64,000 nucleotides of DNA. It comes from Lingula anatina (taxonomy: Eukaryota > Brachiopoda > Lingulata > Lingulida > Lingulidae). Below are positions 12,901 to 26,073 of the stretch, piece by piece. The first letter of the stretch is position 1. Every line of letters starts with the position of its first letter. The notes beneath the pieces are model-generated. The model saw only the letters and a list, made by a program, of their open reading frames with translations. It was not told where the DNA came from and did not search any database. The DNA is taken from NCBI RefSeq assembly GCF_001039355.2, contig NW_019775570.1:7966-71965 (forward strand), in the 5' to 3' direction. A program made the position numbers and the translations under genes.

Positions 12901-15222
12901 GGAGAGCCATCCTCGTATGAAAGAAAGCGATTTAAGTTATTCAACAACTGATTGTGAGGTAAGATAGTACTTGAGTTATTTATTATCCTCTGCGTTTCAG
13001 AGGTAATCTTTATCATTATTAAATATTCTCTTTTAATAAAAATAATACTGACTTGCCTGCCCATATAGGTTAGTATCAGAGAAAGTGTGCTTGGTGAGAT
13101 TCTTTGGTCAGTCCTGAATCTCATCTTGACAAGTTTTCCATTAGCACTGGACCCCCCACCCCAGCTCCCCCTCCCACCTTACACCATACCTCATGCAATG
13201 GGAATATGTCTTTAAGTTTGAAGAAAGGCTAATACTTGCTTACAACAACACTGGAGACACTGTTATCAAACTGTATAAATCTTTTCACTTTTTCACTGAT
13301 CAATTTAAAATTAGACAAAATATCATATGTTCTGATTTTCCTAGAACCAAAATTTTAATCTGTTCAGCTAGGTAAATTGTCTTATTAATCATATGTAATG
13401 TGTCATATGTAAGTATGAGCTTAATCAGCATGTGAAAATTGATAATGTAACACTTTGGCTATAGAGAATGCTGATATCTGGAGAGATTTTGATTTAGTAA
13501 ATTAGTGCATGTTACCATGACCACAAGAAATTATTATGTAAATCCTTATGGTTCACAAAAACTAATATTTCATGTAAAGTTTTTCAAAGCAAAAATATCA
13601 ATTTAAAGGTTTACTTTTTTATGAAAAGGCTTGCAACCGTAGAGATCATCCTGCCACAAGGGACATCTTGTTTACAGGGAACATGTATGACGAGGTCACA
13701 TTACAACCTTTGGGGGAGGAAGAGGAACAGGAAAGTGACAGTGGAGAAGAAAGGGAAGAAAAGTACAGGGTAAATGTCAATTTATTTTCTCAGTGGTTGC
13801 AGTTTTAAGGTTAAAAAGTCCAAGTGACTTTTTTTAGTTTCCTTAATGAACAGTAATGATCTGAGTTATTTTTCTTCAGTTTTGAGGTTTAACTGAGTGG
13901 TTTAAGTAATTTACTCTTACATGTTCAAAATAAGACATCATTGCATGCTGGCTACAGATGTTGAGCAGTCAGTCACAAGGTTTGAATGTGGTCTCACAAG
14001 ATTCATTAACATGTGCCATCTAGGCAGTTGAATACCTGTTAGATTCCCTAAGATAGAACATTTTAATGGCATATAAACACAGTGAGTTTAATTTTCAGGG
14101 AGATAATCCAGCCAATGGGTCCATCTTTGAGGTTGGAAGGCATTGTGCCACAAGGTCTTCTCTGTACCATTGTTTATATCACTACAAATATGACTTGATG
14201 GTGGCTTGTAGAAAAAAGGTGGGTTCTTTTTATGAAAGCATGTCAGTGTGTGTGTGTGTGTGTGTGTTAGGGAAGTGGTATTAAATAACATGCCAGGGTT
14301 TACTGGTCTGAATCTTGCCACATAATCCTCTTTGTGTGGCTATAAACGTGACTTGATTTAGGCATGGCAAAAAATGAAAGTGTGATTGTTACGTGTATTC
14401 TTGCCTTTGTGTTGAGACAGAGGTGATCATACCATGCCCGGGTTTACTGGCCTGTATCTTTAAAACCTCCCTTCAGACCCTAGGCTGTCTAGAGTTCTGA
14501 TTTATGGTGTTTTCACATCGCCCTAAGTTTCAAAGATACTTTGAGCGTAACTTCCAGTTTTGATATGTCAGTGCCCTCTCCAGTTTGAGATAAGTTTTTA
14601 GTAATCAAGGAACCTCATGGTGTTTTTACCCATAATATCCAGGTATATTGTTCATATCACAATTTTTCTTTCTAATGGGTTTTATTTAAGGTAAAAAAGA
14701 TGCAGAAGAGGTTCCCTGATGATGAATCCAGTGACATTATTATCAAATGCATGGGTGACAAGTTATGGATAGAAGATGTAAGTTTGTATATGAACAAACT
14801 GTAAACACAATTCAAGTATGGAATAAAGACCAAAAAAAATTAATAGAAAGTAGCCAAATGATATTTTTGACCAAAATGATGAAGGAGGCCATTGTTGGTA
14901 TAGAATTTTTGAGTGACTGACCAGGTTTAAGAGAACCCTGCCTAATTTACAACTTGTTACCGCTCTCAAATTTAATTAATTGGCCTGAATATTTTTTTAA
15001 ACATTTTTGTCAAATTTTTAAAATGTTGTCTCAGCCTGTGTGAAAACTTTTGTTCGAGTAGATTAATTTACACCTTTTTTATTTGTATTTCAGCAATTTA
15101 AATTCCTACAGTCGTGTCTAAATGCTGCAGAGCAGTACACTGAAGATGCCAAACCTGATTCAAGTAATTTGGGCAAAAGATGGCGCCCACGTACAAGAGT
15201 AGGAGGATTAGGGTTCAGATAA
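9963..15222 (+). CDS. CCDC82: CCDC82 orthologue (DUF4211 protein), 11 exons, complete
   Basis: Coding exons: 9963-10164, 10505-10683, 11148-11389, 11867-11933, 12125-12239, 12624-12718, 12893-12958, 13629-13769, 14099-14218, 14691-14777, 15094-15222. All have GT-AG boundaries and compatible phases, giving 1443 nt and 480 aa. Residues 1-230 are low-complexity acidic/serine-rich with basic patches (KKRIR, KKKSRR, EGRKRRQS) that could be nuclear-localisation signals. Residues about 231-440 match the DUF4211 layout: a hydrophobic helix, the SQAWGRAYREAL segment, the Cys pair CEACNRRDHPAT split by the intron 7 junction, then GRHCATRSSLYHCLYHYKY. The protein ends GGLGFR-stop. Human CCDC82 has the same order and similar length. 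Its molecular role is poorly known; nuclear location is inferred from composition. The ATG follows the CpG-rich promoter at 9.6-9.7 kb. Confidence 0.9.
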
Positions 15223-16159
15223 AGTTGTGTCAAGAAAGATACACTTACACGACAATTAAAAAAAGACAGTGTTTAATACTATAACATCTTATAAGCTCTG
15301 TAGTATTATCAGACATTCAGTTGATACAACAAATATTTGCTTTTTTTTTTTTTTTTTTTTTTCAACCTACAACTAGACCTACAAGTAACAGATTCAATAA
15401 GTCAAAAACTTTTTTAGATATATTGGTTTTATCTTCATATTTCCTGTATCTGGTTTTTATGTGGTATTCATTAAAACTGTTTTGTACTTTTATACTTTTG
15501 TAAGGCAGGTTATTTTATGAACCTCTTTCATTTAAAAGACTAAATGTGAAAACATATTGTTACTGTCACATCAGAAAAATAGGGGTGCACAGTTTTTCAA
15601 ACGCCACTCCCAAATATTTCCACACCCCATTCCCATACTTTAGTGCATTTAAGGTTATTTTACAGTGCTTAAAGGGGCTTTGTTATTTTTGTAACTATTT
15701 TCATTTATTTTTCAAAAAGGAGCGTAGCCACACATGCATGTGCATGCACTCTCAATCAAGCATGCATGTGCAGTGCATACAGGGTACAGTCATGAGGAAG
15801 GGAGGGCAGTTTCTGATGCTACCACGCATGCACACACTAGCACATGCTCAGGCTTGCATCCACACACACCTATGCTGACTGATTTCTCATTAGTAATACC
15901 ACTTCAGGCACAGGGACAAAACCTGCAGTAAACATGCACTGTAGAACTTTCTGCCAGCTGTAGGTGAGAGAAAGAGATCAGGCTGATAGATTTCTGTTAG
16001 GCACAGATGTGTAATATGATGTATGGCCTTTGTTTAGTTTTCCAATTATCTGCACATTACGTGAAGTGCAGGCTCAGATGTTTCTGGATTTTGGATTTTT
16101 TTTCGTGTTTATAGTTCTTGCATTGTTAAAGGTATATTGATTATATAGATTTTGCAAAT

Positions 16160-16163
<4 letters not shown>

Positions 16164-16219
<56 letters not shown>
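16164..16219. repeat. (TA)n microsatellite
   Basis: 56 bp of pure TA dinucleotides downstream of CCDC82. Confidence 0.95.
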
Positions 16220-16221
<2 letters not shown>

Positions 16222-16427
16222 GATTATTTAGATTTTGCAATTGGTTGTTTTTAATTTTTCTTACCAAAGTGACTTCGTGATGTTTAATCTGTTTTTTGTT
16301 TGTTATATTTTAATTGTTATATATTGTTTTGATTTTGATTAGCTCATAATTGGGGTGAAATGATTGTATTTTCTGCATTCCTATGTGTATTATAGAAATT
16401 TAGGAAAATAATCTTTCAATCAGTCTT

Positions 16428-16429
<2 letters not shown>

Positions 16430-16469
<40 letters not shown>
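16430..16469. repeat. Poly-T tract, 40 T
   Basis: Uninterrupted run of 40 T. It could be the A-tail of a minus-strand retroposed sequence, but no element body or target duplication was recognised. Confidence 0.9.
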
Positions 16470-16474
<5 letters not shown>

Positions 16475-18405
16475 GTCCATTACCCAACAATTACATAAAA
16501 CAATGACAAATTATATTATACAATACTGAAAATTATAAACATGCTTCAGCATTTCCATTATGAAGTACAATTTATTGTTCACTCCTTTTGTGTCCTCTTT
16601 TAGTTAATGTGATGTTGAAAAAAATGGTATAAACATGAGCTGCTTTGCAAAATTTTCTTTGTTTCTTTTTTATTTGCTTATATATATGTTTTAGCATGTT
16701 AATTTGTTATACACCAGCATTCTATTTCCTTTGCTCTTCAATTTGTAAACATTAAAAGGCAGCGTTCTAATTGAAAAAAACTGAAGAAAAAAAAAAAAAA
16801 ACATTGAGAAGATTCGAGTATGTTTAGGTGAAGATCCAAGATCTAAGTTGTCCAAGCCATATCCTGTGTCTGCCTGTCACGGAGCTCCAAGCCTTATTTT
16901 AGTTTGTTCTCAGACACAAACAACTAGGTTCTAGATCAAACAAAGTTTCATTTTGACCGATCTATCAATAGTGGAAATGCATAGATTTGAATTGATCAAC
17001 ACGCTTTTAAGTCCTTTGTGACTAATATTCCACCGGTGCAAATAAATGCCCGTTGGAGCTTTTAATTGCCTGCAGAACATCGTATCTTTTTGCCCAGGGA
17101 AGCTTTGACGAATAGTCTTCTGCATCTGAATTATTAAGGACTATTATGTAAGCGTCGACAAAAAGAATGAAATATGTTTTCTGCAAACTCTGGTTAGCCA
17201 AGTTGCCTTAATTAGCGCACCTAGATAGCTAAAATGTATTTATCGATTTTATGCTCTTTTTTTACGGCTGTGAAAATATGTTTTTCTCTATTATCTTCTG
17301 TTTAATGGTACGCTCCACAAAGGTAATTCTGAAACGCATTCAAATTTCAGGAGGAAAACGGCAACACAGTCTCTCGGGGAATTAGATTAATTAGATCTGC
17401 GACCCGTTTTACAGAGGTTACGGTTGTGGCGATTATACCTTCCAATAATTACACCAAACAAGTATAAGAACTTCTGGCTTAAAAAGAACATATTGGAAAA
17501 CAATGGCATCGTCGATCCATTCATCTTGATTAAGGCAATATGGATATGCAAATCGAGTTACAACTTGCTGAATTCCCTGAGAGCGTGAGAGTCCAAGTCG
17601 AGGTGTCTGCGCTCTCTGAAACCCGCGCTCTTGTTTGTGAATGTATGCGGCAACCAAAAGAAAGGAACATCCCCCCCCCCTCAAACTAAAACTCCCTTAA
17701 TCTACTCAAAAAATACAGTCGCTCCAAATGGAAGAGCAGTGTGTCACCCGTTGACTCCCAGGGTGTCCCCACGTCAAAATGAGACTGGCTAATTTAACTG
17801 TCATCGTTATCACAGTAACACACGTCAAAAACAGCCTGCGTTTATCTCACACTTAAAACAATCTGGATCTTTTTTAACGTGGTGGCACGCTGCACGAGTT
17901 CTCTTTCAGAGCAAATGTAAACTGTGGCGATGATTCAACGGTGATTATTACTCGGTATTAGTAACTTCACTTTAGCGTAATGATTACAACGTGTAAGGTT
18001 AATGTTAGCGCAGAGTTGAATCATGACAGCTTTTATGCAGATATATCCGAACTCCATGGATTTCAGGTATACACATACACATAAACATTGTTTAATTTAG
18101 TAGATACATGTAACTTTAGATCTGGCCCCAGAAAACGGTGCTTTTAATTGATTTATAAAATTTTAGTTTTGTTTGTAAATTTTACCTTTGCTCAAAATTA
18201 TTTTTATCCATCCACTGAAAGGATTGAATAAAATTTATCTGGAGATATCTCTATTTAGCTGTGAACGGACTGCAAATTGATTTTTTTCGCAGCAAGGCAT
18301 CCACAGTGCAATAGAGGTTTCATGGAATAAAACGGAAGTTCGCAGCAACGACTAGTATTCTGATGACTTGGACTACAGCATATGCACCGCAAAGAAGTGT
18401 GCACG

Positions 18406-18447
18406 AGCGCGCGCGCGCACACACACACAGAGAGAGAGAGAGAGAGA
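18406..18447. repeat. Compound (GC)n(AC)n(AG)n microsatellite
   Basis: Alternating GC passes into AC and then AG repeats. The alternating purine-pyrimidine part has Z-DNA potential. Confidence 0.85.
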
Positions 18448-19771
18448 CAACCTTACAGGAAAACGATGCAAGAGGGCTGCCTTCACGATGCGTTTGATGA
18501 ATGTTGCATGAACAGAACATAACTCTTTATCAATTGATGACATGTCAGACACAAAGGGATTCATTAATTTCATATAACCAATACATAACTCATTCTGCAT
18601 TCCTGTCAGATGTAGCTGTCGTTCTTGGTATTTTATGTCTTTCTGTGTCAGTTTGAACCCTCGTACATCTTAAATGTACGTTTCGTTATTTTACATTGCG
18701 GAAACGGCATTTAATTGTTTGATGTTTACGATGTTTTGACTGGAAACTGCGCTAGAAGTAACACAAACGTGTCCCCCCATTCAGGATTACTGCTTGTTTC
18801 GTCGTTTATATATCTATCCATTTATATATCTATTTCTTTCTTTCTTTCTTATTTTTCTTATTTTTGTTCAAGGAGAAACGCTGTCTCAATGAACATGGTG
18901 TCTGTCAGTCGACTTTATGTTGAAAATGTCGAGCATGAATCAGATCTTTTAAAGACCAAAACAGCCTCGACGTTAATATAGTCCATCCACCCATGCACTT
19001 GTCAATCAGAACATTACTCAAAAGCCCCTGTTAACCTTCTTGCTTCACAAACGGCTCTCTGTGATATTTTATTTAAATCTATTCTACCTTTTTTCATTTA
19101 CCGGGAAATGCGTAGCGTTTCGAGTCTGTGTAACATTGGCCTTTCACAATTGCTTCAATACCCCGAAACATTCTTCGTAGAAATTAGAATCAGCTACAAA
19201 AACAACAGGCACAAAAACAACAGAGAGGTTGCATCTTTCTTACAGCGCCCCTCACAATTTGTTTGTATTTTCTCCATTCACTTTCATATTTTCGAGAAAC
19301 GGTATAGACATGCCATCAACCAACCGTGTTTACTACTAGCTACTCTTTGCCAAATTGATTAGGTTCATTACACAGAAAAGGAGATACTAGCTTAGACGCT
19401 TACCCTAAATTTACGAGACGCTGACATTAAATTGTCCTCTGTGTTAAGAATAAAATGCCATTTCTTCAGAGGCGCGTTGTTAAAAAAACAAGAACAAGCA
19501 AAAAAAAATGTCCGTGTAGAAATATTGGGTTAATCAATATTCTCAGCATTATATCAATAATCAGCTGTTTAGAATGTTATTGATTGTGGAATAGTGGTAA
19601 TTTTGAGAAGAAAATTTGTGAAATGTGCAGAAACGGATAGAACTGATTATCCTATTAATTGTTCAAGCTAATTGGTATCACGTTATCTCAGTCTTTAACC
19701 AATTATTTCTTAATTATTTAGTCACATTCACAGATTGACATCAATGGATCCTCTATAGCATTGATTATGGG

Positions 19772-19774
<3 letters not shown>

Positions 19775-19802
<28 letters not shown>

Positions 19803-19812
19803 AGCGCGCGCG
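19775..19812. repeat. Compound (TG)n(CG)n microsatellite
   Basis: About 28 bp of GT repeats is followed by GAGCGCGCGCGC. It has the same architecture as 18406-18447 in inverse orientation. Confidence 0.85.
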
Positions 19813-20175
19813 CACGCACGCTCGTTTCCGAGTGTGTTACGAAACTGTCCATGCAGGAAAAAGCCATAGACCAACTACAGACGCCATCATTTCACTAAGA
19901 TTACAAAATAAACAACGGACGTAACCTTAGAACCATCTAATAGCTGACTGATGTACTAACCCCCATATATTGTTGTCTTAATAGGGTCTCAAATATCACT
20001 TTACCATGCTTGGTCCAATAAAGCACGTCAATCTTACTTTCATTCTTTTGCCCTTTACTGAAGAAAAGATACACAGTTAAGCGTGAATATATTCCATACG
20101 GGCTTAAATGACAACAATACTGCACTGGCTGATGCTATTGACTTGCTTCCTGACATAATACACTCACCCTGTGAG

Positions 20176-20421
20176 TCGGAGGGATAATGAGTACTCGCCG
20201 CCCCTCTCCATTATCAAGTACAAAAAAATTCATTGCTGTATTTTCATTATTATACCATATCACCCCAGTGGGACGGGTCAACACCCTGAGGATGAGATAA
20301 CAGGTGGTCATTTTTCCTCTTCTGACCCCTATCGGCATAAGCTTGCCCCCACCCTGGGGATGAGGGTACTGTCCACGGCCTTTGTTTTGCCGTACAAGTC
20401 TTCTGCAGGACCTCTGACACG
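20176..20421 (-). CDS. Candidate internal exon of an unidentified minus-strand gene
   Basis: The candidate runs from near the acceptor GTCCTGCAG to the donor AGG/GTGAGT; ends are approximate to a few bases. One frame is open throughout, with segments such as QNKGRGQYPHPQGGGKLMP and NFFVLDNGEGRRVLIIPPTH. A second frame is open for about two thirds of it. The plus strand is open as well, which weakens the case. No homologous family recognised. It lies on the same strand as the exons at 21064-21343 and 30917-31295 and could belong to the same gene. Confidence 0.25.
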
Positions 20422-21063
20422 CAGGGTGACTTAAAGTGCATGTCAGTAAACAAAATTTGATATAGAGAAATATCACCGTTATCTCTATGACATTCAGGGT
20501 GCTTGGAAATCTTGCGATGTTCGCTCCGGTGGTTTGAATGCATGGGGGTCTGCTTTAATTATGATAATAAAACGAAAGTACTGCAATCACACAGTACAAC
20601 TATGTACTTTAATCCAGATGTATGAACTTTTCCTTAAAACGACAGATAACTGTGTTTAGCGCAGTGACTGTGAAACGTTTAGTCCTATTTGCATTGAATC
20701 TGATATAATTGCGCGTACGACAGACAGAGGATGTAATATTTGAAAAATTCCCTGAATCTACCAGGATTCATTGCTGTGGCTTCGAAAGTGGATGCTATGT
20801 ACATTACAGTATACCGGTACTTCTTGCACAGAGTTAAGAGTAAAGACTAATTTTTCACAAGACAAACATCGGGTGAGAGTCAGCAGCAAGAAGAATCGAT
20901 TGATAATACAGCACACGGATTGATTATAACAAATTGACCGACACTGTGAAACTTAATCCATGGCAGTACAAACTGGGGTTGTGAGGTACTTGGATTTACA
21001 TTATTTCCATTATTTCCAGCAAACGAAAGAATTAAATTAATATGAACAATAATACTTCACCTC

Positions 21064-21343
21064 CAAAATCCAGACATTTTGACGGGCTGACAAACTGCAG
21101 CATGGCCCTGGCTGTACAGTCACTGTCCTTTCGTTCCACTGGCTTCTCTTTGCGGGCCGCGAGGGATTTTTCTTTCTTAGCTCCCCCTCCTCCTTCTCCC
21201 TTCCCGCCAGAGTCCGTCATCTCAGACTGGTCACTCTCAGTAATGTTAAGGTCAACCTCCTCTTCGCCGTCCACCAGACCGTCGGTCAGTTCAATGCTCC
21301 CGTTTGGTACGTCCTTAGTTACTGTTGCTACGTCTGTTGCCAT
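21064..21343 (-). CDS. N-terminal-type exon of an unidentified minus-strand gene
   Basis: It opens with ATG (21341-21343), has an in-frame stop 54 bp upstream, and runs 93 codons to the donor GAG/GTGAAGT. The peptide is acidic then basic: MATDVATVTKDVPNGSIEL, a DGEEEVDLNITESDQSEM patch, a Gly-rich GKGEGGGGAKKEK linker and RKEKPVERKDSD. This is typical of a disordered cytosolic N-terminus. The sequence just upstream (TTGCCGTAG/TAACC) could alternatively be an acceptor in phase 1, which would match the phase-1 donor of the exon at 30917-31295. It may therefore be an alternative first exon or the next exon of that gene. No family recognised. Confidence 0.5.
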
Positions 21344-22183
21344 GACGATGGTTACTACGGCAAGCAGAAATGTCCTGGTAGTATTATATTCTCTGTCTTA
21401 CTCCGCAAGTCGCACCTGGCCACTGCCTGGCTGTGTCTGAGTTGTCAGAGCCGTTAACTGTTCGTAGTACTAAATCACAGGTATTAAAACCTTGCCGCAG
21501 ACAACAACAAAGCCTGCACGCGAACCCGTTAGATTGAGTCCCAGCTCTAACACGCAGTACGCCGGTAAACGTTATAATATAATGTTATTAAAGCGCCTTC
21601 TAGCCCTCACGAAACAGGTTGCGGGTGTCATATGAAAATGATATCAAATTGATATTAATTTCCATCCATGAATCCGTTCCTGATTATGTAGGGTAATTAA
21701 AAACGCTGGCCTAAGTCAGCCCTGAGATTAATTCCCTACGTGTATTCCCCGGACAAACTCGGCAGAAGTATCGACGTCCGATTTGGCCGATCTTCAATAA
21801 CAATTCTCAATCCCATAAGATAGTGCCTTTGAAAAAAGGGCAATCCAATTTACAAGAGTCGAAATAGCTAAATATTAGTTAAACCGCGCAGGCTGTCTCT
21901 GTCTCTCCCACAGCACATTGCAATATTTGGTAAGAATAGGTTGATGGTTTTTATCCTAATCGCTTTAACTTTGACTCAATATTCTCATTTATAAAATCTA
22001 CCCTACCCTGTAGCCAGCTTGTTGATTGTCTCGCGGAGACTACTAGCAGAGAACGTTATATTGGACAAAGACTGCACAACGTTAAAGAGGAGCGATGTTA
22101 ACAACTGTGTTAGATTGTGGTTATTCTTCATGTCCTGTTTTGTGACTCACTACACCCCAAACCGATCTTTATAAGCCACAGTC

Positions 22184-23086
22184 AACATAGTCAATATGAT
22201 TATTTTTTCGATCTGAAATAGATCCTCTAAATTCAATATTTAAAGTTGAAGTACCTTGTGTCTTTGACTAAAACCAGTGCCTATCTCAACACAGTATTCC
22301 CATTATGCAGACAATAGCTGTGATCTATAAGACAGTCTATAGTCTATAGTCATACAGTATACAGAATATTCAAAGACAAAGCTCAGTAACATTTGCCTGT
22401 TTTACTCAATATACCTAATATAGACAAACACGTGTATCGCAATATACTTTGCTATATTTGAAGACACAACTCAATAACATTGTTGAAGGACTTTCTCTTT
22501 TTAGCATACCCTAATGTAAGCAAACGGGTATATTGCATCCTGCTTTGATTTCAGTGTCTTTTGCTGGAATTCTGTGTTTCTTATTCTACACCCAGACCCA
22601 CATACCATAGACAGCATGCTTTTTAAACCACTGAACTATGACACTATACATTCAATGTTAGATGGTACTAGGTTTTTCAATCGATTCATATTAACCCAGC
22701 AGTGACTTTTGTCTGTATTTCGAACCTGTGGTCTCTTATATTGAAAACCGTGTCTTTTATTTTGACTGAATAAATCCCTAATTTGCAATTTTTCTAAATT
22801 TCGAATTTTGAAATTCAGAGCAGTTAACTAGAAGTAAAAAAATAAGTTTCTATGCCTTTTTTTTATTTGACCCTATTTCAAACTACACCTGGTACCTTCA
22901 CATAAAGGTTTTGTTTGAGGTGTTTTTTTCACTCGCTCTATATTCCACATACATAGTTGTCATTTTTTCGCGTTGAATGACTGGGTAGCTGTCGTTGTCA
23001 GTCCTTTGAAAGCTAAGAGCCCAGGTATTTTGTGTTTTGTGCATTTTCTCTTTTTGTCTCCTTGTACTCGTTGCAATAAGCATCAG

Positions 23087-23130
<44 letters not shown>

Positions 23131-25642
23131 AGAACTAGTAGTAGTAGTAGTAGTGGTAGTAGTAGTAGTAGAAACGGCAGTATTTTTTAAATTTTTATTT
23201 GTATTATTTGAGTACTTCATAACTAGTTCATTTCATGCATCCTGAATTTCAGAGATTACCAGAAACTACCCTTTCATACATAGCCAATGTTGCTTCATGC
23301 CCGCACTGCAACCAGTCAGGTTAGTTTTTTAAAACCTCAATTAATGTTCATCATGATACAATATTGGTTTCAGCCACTGATACGGCGATAGCATCATATG
23401 ATCGTTTTGTTTGGTTTAAAATCCGTTCCTCAGATATGGTAGAAAATATATCCCGGTATAAATATGCCCTGAAATTAGCCGTGACAGAGGCCGACTGCAT
23501 TATAATTAAAAGTGCATTGAAAGTTGATAGACTATGATGTGGAGATGTTAACAGATTTACCTAATCATTGCTACGGTGATGTATTTGTATAGAAATTCTA
23601 CTTTCTTTTTAGTAATCCCACTCACAACAATAAAAACACTACCATCTAGACCTCCGCGGTAACGTATATGAAGTAAAATGACACGTTTATTCGGTTTGAA
23701 GTACAAAATAATTCTGTCTGAATACAGCTGGGATGAAAAAAGTGAAGATTGCGTTAGGAGAGCGTACCCAGCAGTAATGATCCTCTCTAACACAATCACA
23801 CAATTATTTACCTGTTAATGACTCCAATTTGTGCACCGCATGATATAAGATGAGCTTAACAGAATATTCATATAGAAATCATCTGTTGTCAACCAAAAGA
23901 AGTGCTACTTCATAAGTATGGACTCAAAACTCAAAGAGTTTTGTTTAAATTTTCCTTGCTAGAGACTTCGAAAAAAATCAAATCAAACATTTCATTCTCT
24001 CTCTTAAGAAATTCGTTCTGTGCCCATGCACACGACAGATGCAGAATATTCATGGTTACAGAAATTAGTGCAGTTTAACATCTGAACCATGAACTCCATT
24101 GGCATATTTTCTCTTTTATTTCTTCTCCTTTTTTGTCGAGGTCATTCGCCTGAGCGGCATTGCCAAAGGTCCCCAGGGGTAACGGAGAAGGGTAAAGAAG
24201 TGGACCCCAAGGACAACTGCCACACATAGCTTTCTTTAACAATCTTGCAATATTAACGCAGACACGCTAAACTGAGTTAGATAATTTTTCTCCCTGTCTT
24301 CACATGCTCTTTTGCAAAACCCTACAACCACAGTTGAAAGAGGCTACACCGGTAAATAAAAAAGCTAAAGTGAAAGAGGCTCCCAAACCACTACGAATGC
24401 CTTCATGAACAGTAGTATGGCAAGCCATGATGGAATGATGGTGAGACAGTTCAACTGATACGACTGTCACTGAAACTACATACCTCGACTTAGTTTGATA
24501 TAATCTCTGACTTTTTGCCACAGAGATAGCGAGGTTTGCATGATAAGTAGGGGCGAAGACGCTACTAAGGAGAACTAATGAGGGGCATCTGTGAAATCTG
24601 TGGTATAATTTATGCGTAAACCTACCTGCCCTTGTGAGAATGTCAATTTGTAACACCTGAGCACAACATTAAGTGTACCTCTTAAAAAGCAAAACCGTCC
24701 CATCTTGAATCGTAATTTTAACACGTTTGTGTTCATAGCGTGTTAATGACACGAGGCCCAAAGCAAAGTCCGACACCTTCACTACGTACTATTTCCGCTT
24801 TATTAGAAAAAAGGCACGCACACTGGACAGATTGGGTGGAATAAAGTGTTGGATATTTTTGCTCTGAACCCGAATCACGTCTTTAAACGGATGGATGTAA
24901 GTTGTTATACTACATGTACAACACATATATGCCGAGGGCATACACAGATTGTCACCGTTTGTCAGAGAGAGAGAGAGGGAGAGAGAGAGAGAAAGAGAGA
25001 GAGAGAGGTCTATTTGGTTATGGCCACCATGCAGAAAAAAAACTGCTCATGTCACAAGGAAATTTCGTCAACTGTGCATTTCTTTCGCTCCAAAATCCCG
25101 TATACTGTCCCTTTAAACCGATCTCTGCGCCTGCACACAATCACTTCATTTTCTTATTCATAGTCAACCTTAAAGACCCCTTTTTCACTACACTGTTGTC
25201 TTTGCAACCTAGCCGTGTTTTTCTAACAAATATTTCAATGAGAAGAAGGTGGGTAAGCAGCTAATGGGCAGGACTCTACTTATCGTTGCAGCATTTTATA
25301 CTATGGTGACGGTACATGTAACACCCTGAGTGTAAACGATTACTGAAAGATCCCCTCTATGACCTGTCAGTTTCCGTTCCCTCTGAAACTCAGGGTGATA
25401 ATACTGCTCTTGTTTCCATATACATTCCCGCCTATGTATTCAATATAAAAATAATATGCTTAAGTGAAGCCATTAGAATATATGTAAAAAAATAAGCGAA
25501 TTGTAAAATAAACGGCAAAGTGTCAAGAAGATGCATGAATGCACCATAACATTCAGTAACATACATGTACGTTGTTGTGTTCCTATAGGCTGGATAGCGC
25601 AGCCTTAAAGCGAATTAATGCAGCCGGAGGGGGGGGGGGGGG
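22184..25642. repeat. Duplicated block, copy 1
   Basis: About 3.46 kb, from AACATAGTCAATATGATT to a CCGGA-G(14) run. It recurs in the same orientation at 26074-29422, about 3890 bp away, with scattered substitutions and microsatellite length changes. Copy 1 carries about 100 bp (24084-24184) missing from copy 2. A single N (25682) sits just past its 3' end. Confidence 0.95.
23088..23129. repeat. (ATT)n followed by (AGT)n microsatellite
   Basis: ATT trinucleotide tract, then a TAG/TGG trinucleotide tract to about 23171. The tract at 26971-27005 in copy 2 is a different length. Confidence 0.9.
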
Positions 25643-25682
25643 TTCGAGAGAAAACCCCCCCCCCCCCCCCCCGCCCGGCGCN
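25629..25682. repeat. G-run/C-run inverted homopolymers and single N
   Basis: G(14), TTCGAGAGAAAA, C(18), then GCCCGGCGCN. It can fold as a hairpin. The N and the homopolymers suggest an assembly join. A related structure ends copy 2 (G13 at 29410-29422, C16 at 29432-29447) and continues into a dispersed-repeat-like sequence. Confidence 0.8.
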
Positions 25683-26073
25683 AGAAGCGCCTCGATGACG
25701 AGTGAACAGTTGTCAAAAACAAAAGACCCAGGTGTGGTGGTTCAACTACTGTTCATGCGTGCCGCAACGACCAAACCTAATTGCTCCTCAAGGTCACAAA
25801 ACAATAACCGGTACTGACGGCTAGGCTCGTCTTAATCATATAAGTAGCGCGTTTCCACCCCCTGATTGAGGGAGTCGTCTGTTGTATTCATACGACTCCT
25901 ACTTGACGAAAACGAGGCGCGATACCCGGATGACAGGTAGGCTTACAGAATTATGATAGGGTATAATACTCTTTTATGCGATCTGACACACACCTTGAAA
26001 ACGGGTAGTATGGTCAGATATACCGGTTTATTCTGGACCCGTAGGTGCCGAGTCTGGTAGTTGGGAAGGCCTG

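Larger units (their letters stand above)
15223..17400. other. CCDC82 3' flank, low complexity
   Basis: AT-rich 3' UTR and intergenic DNA. ATTAAA at 15255-15260 is a possible poly(A) signal. Short homopolymers and the long TA and T tracts annotated separately follow. No further gene seen. Confidence 0.5.
17400..20175. other. Intergenic DNA without a supported gene
   Basis: No family resemblance in any frame. One minus-strand candidate start exon is noted: ATG at 17522-17524 opening a hydrophobic peptide (MPLFSNMFF... LYLFGVIIG) into an AAG/GTATAA donor at about 17450. Mixed (GC)(AC)(AG) and (TG)(CG) tracts lie at about 18406-18447 and 19775-19812. Confidence 0.4.

Noticed and set aside
17440-17530. 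Minus-strand ATG opening a hydrophobic 29-residue peptide with a donor
   Set aside because: Only a start codon and an unremarkable donor support it. No following exon fits before CCDC82.
24300-24656. 118-codon minus-strand ORF present in both duplicate copies (also 28076-28432)
   Set aside because: Its conservation is explained by the DNA duplication. Composition is random-like, no family resemblance, no splice or start context.
24966-25008. Arg-Glu repeat ORFs (also near 28741)
   Set aside because: Translations of a GA microsatellite in the duplicated block.
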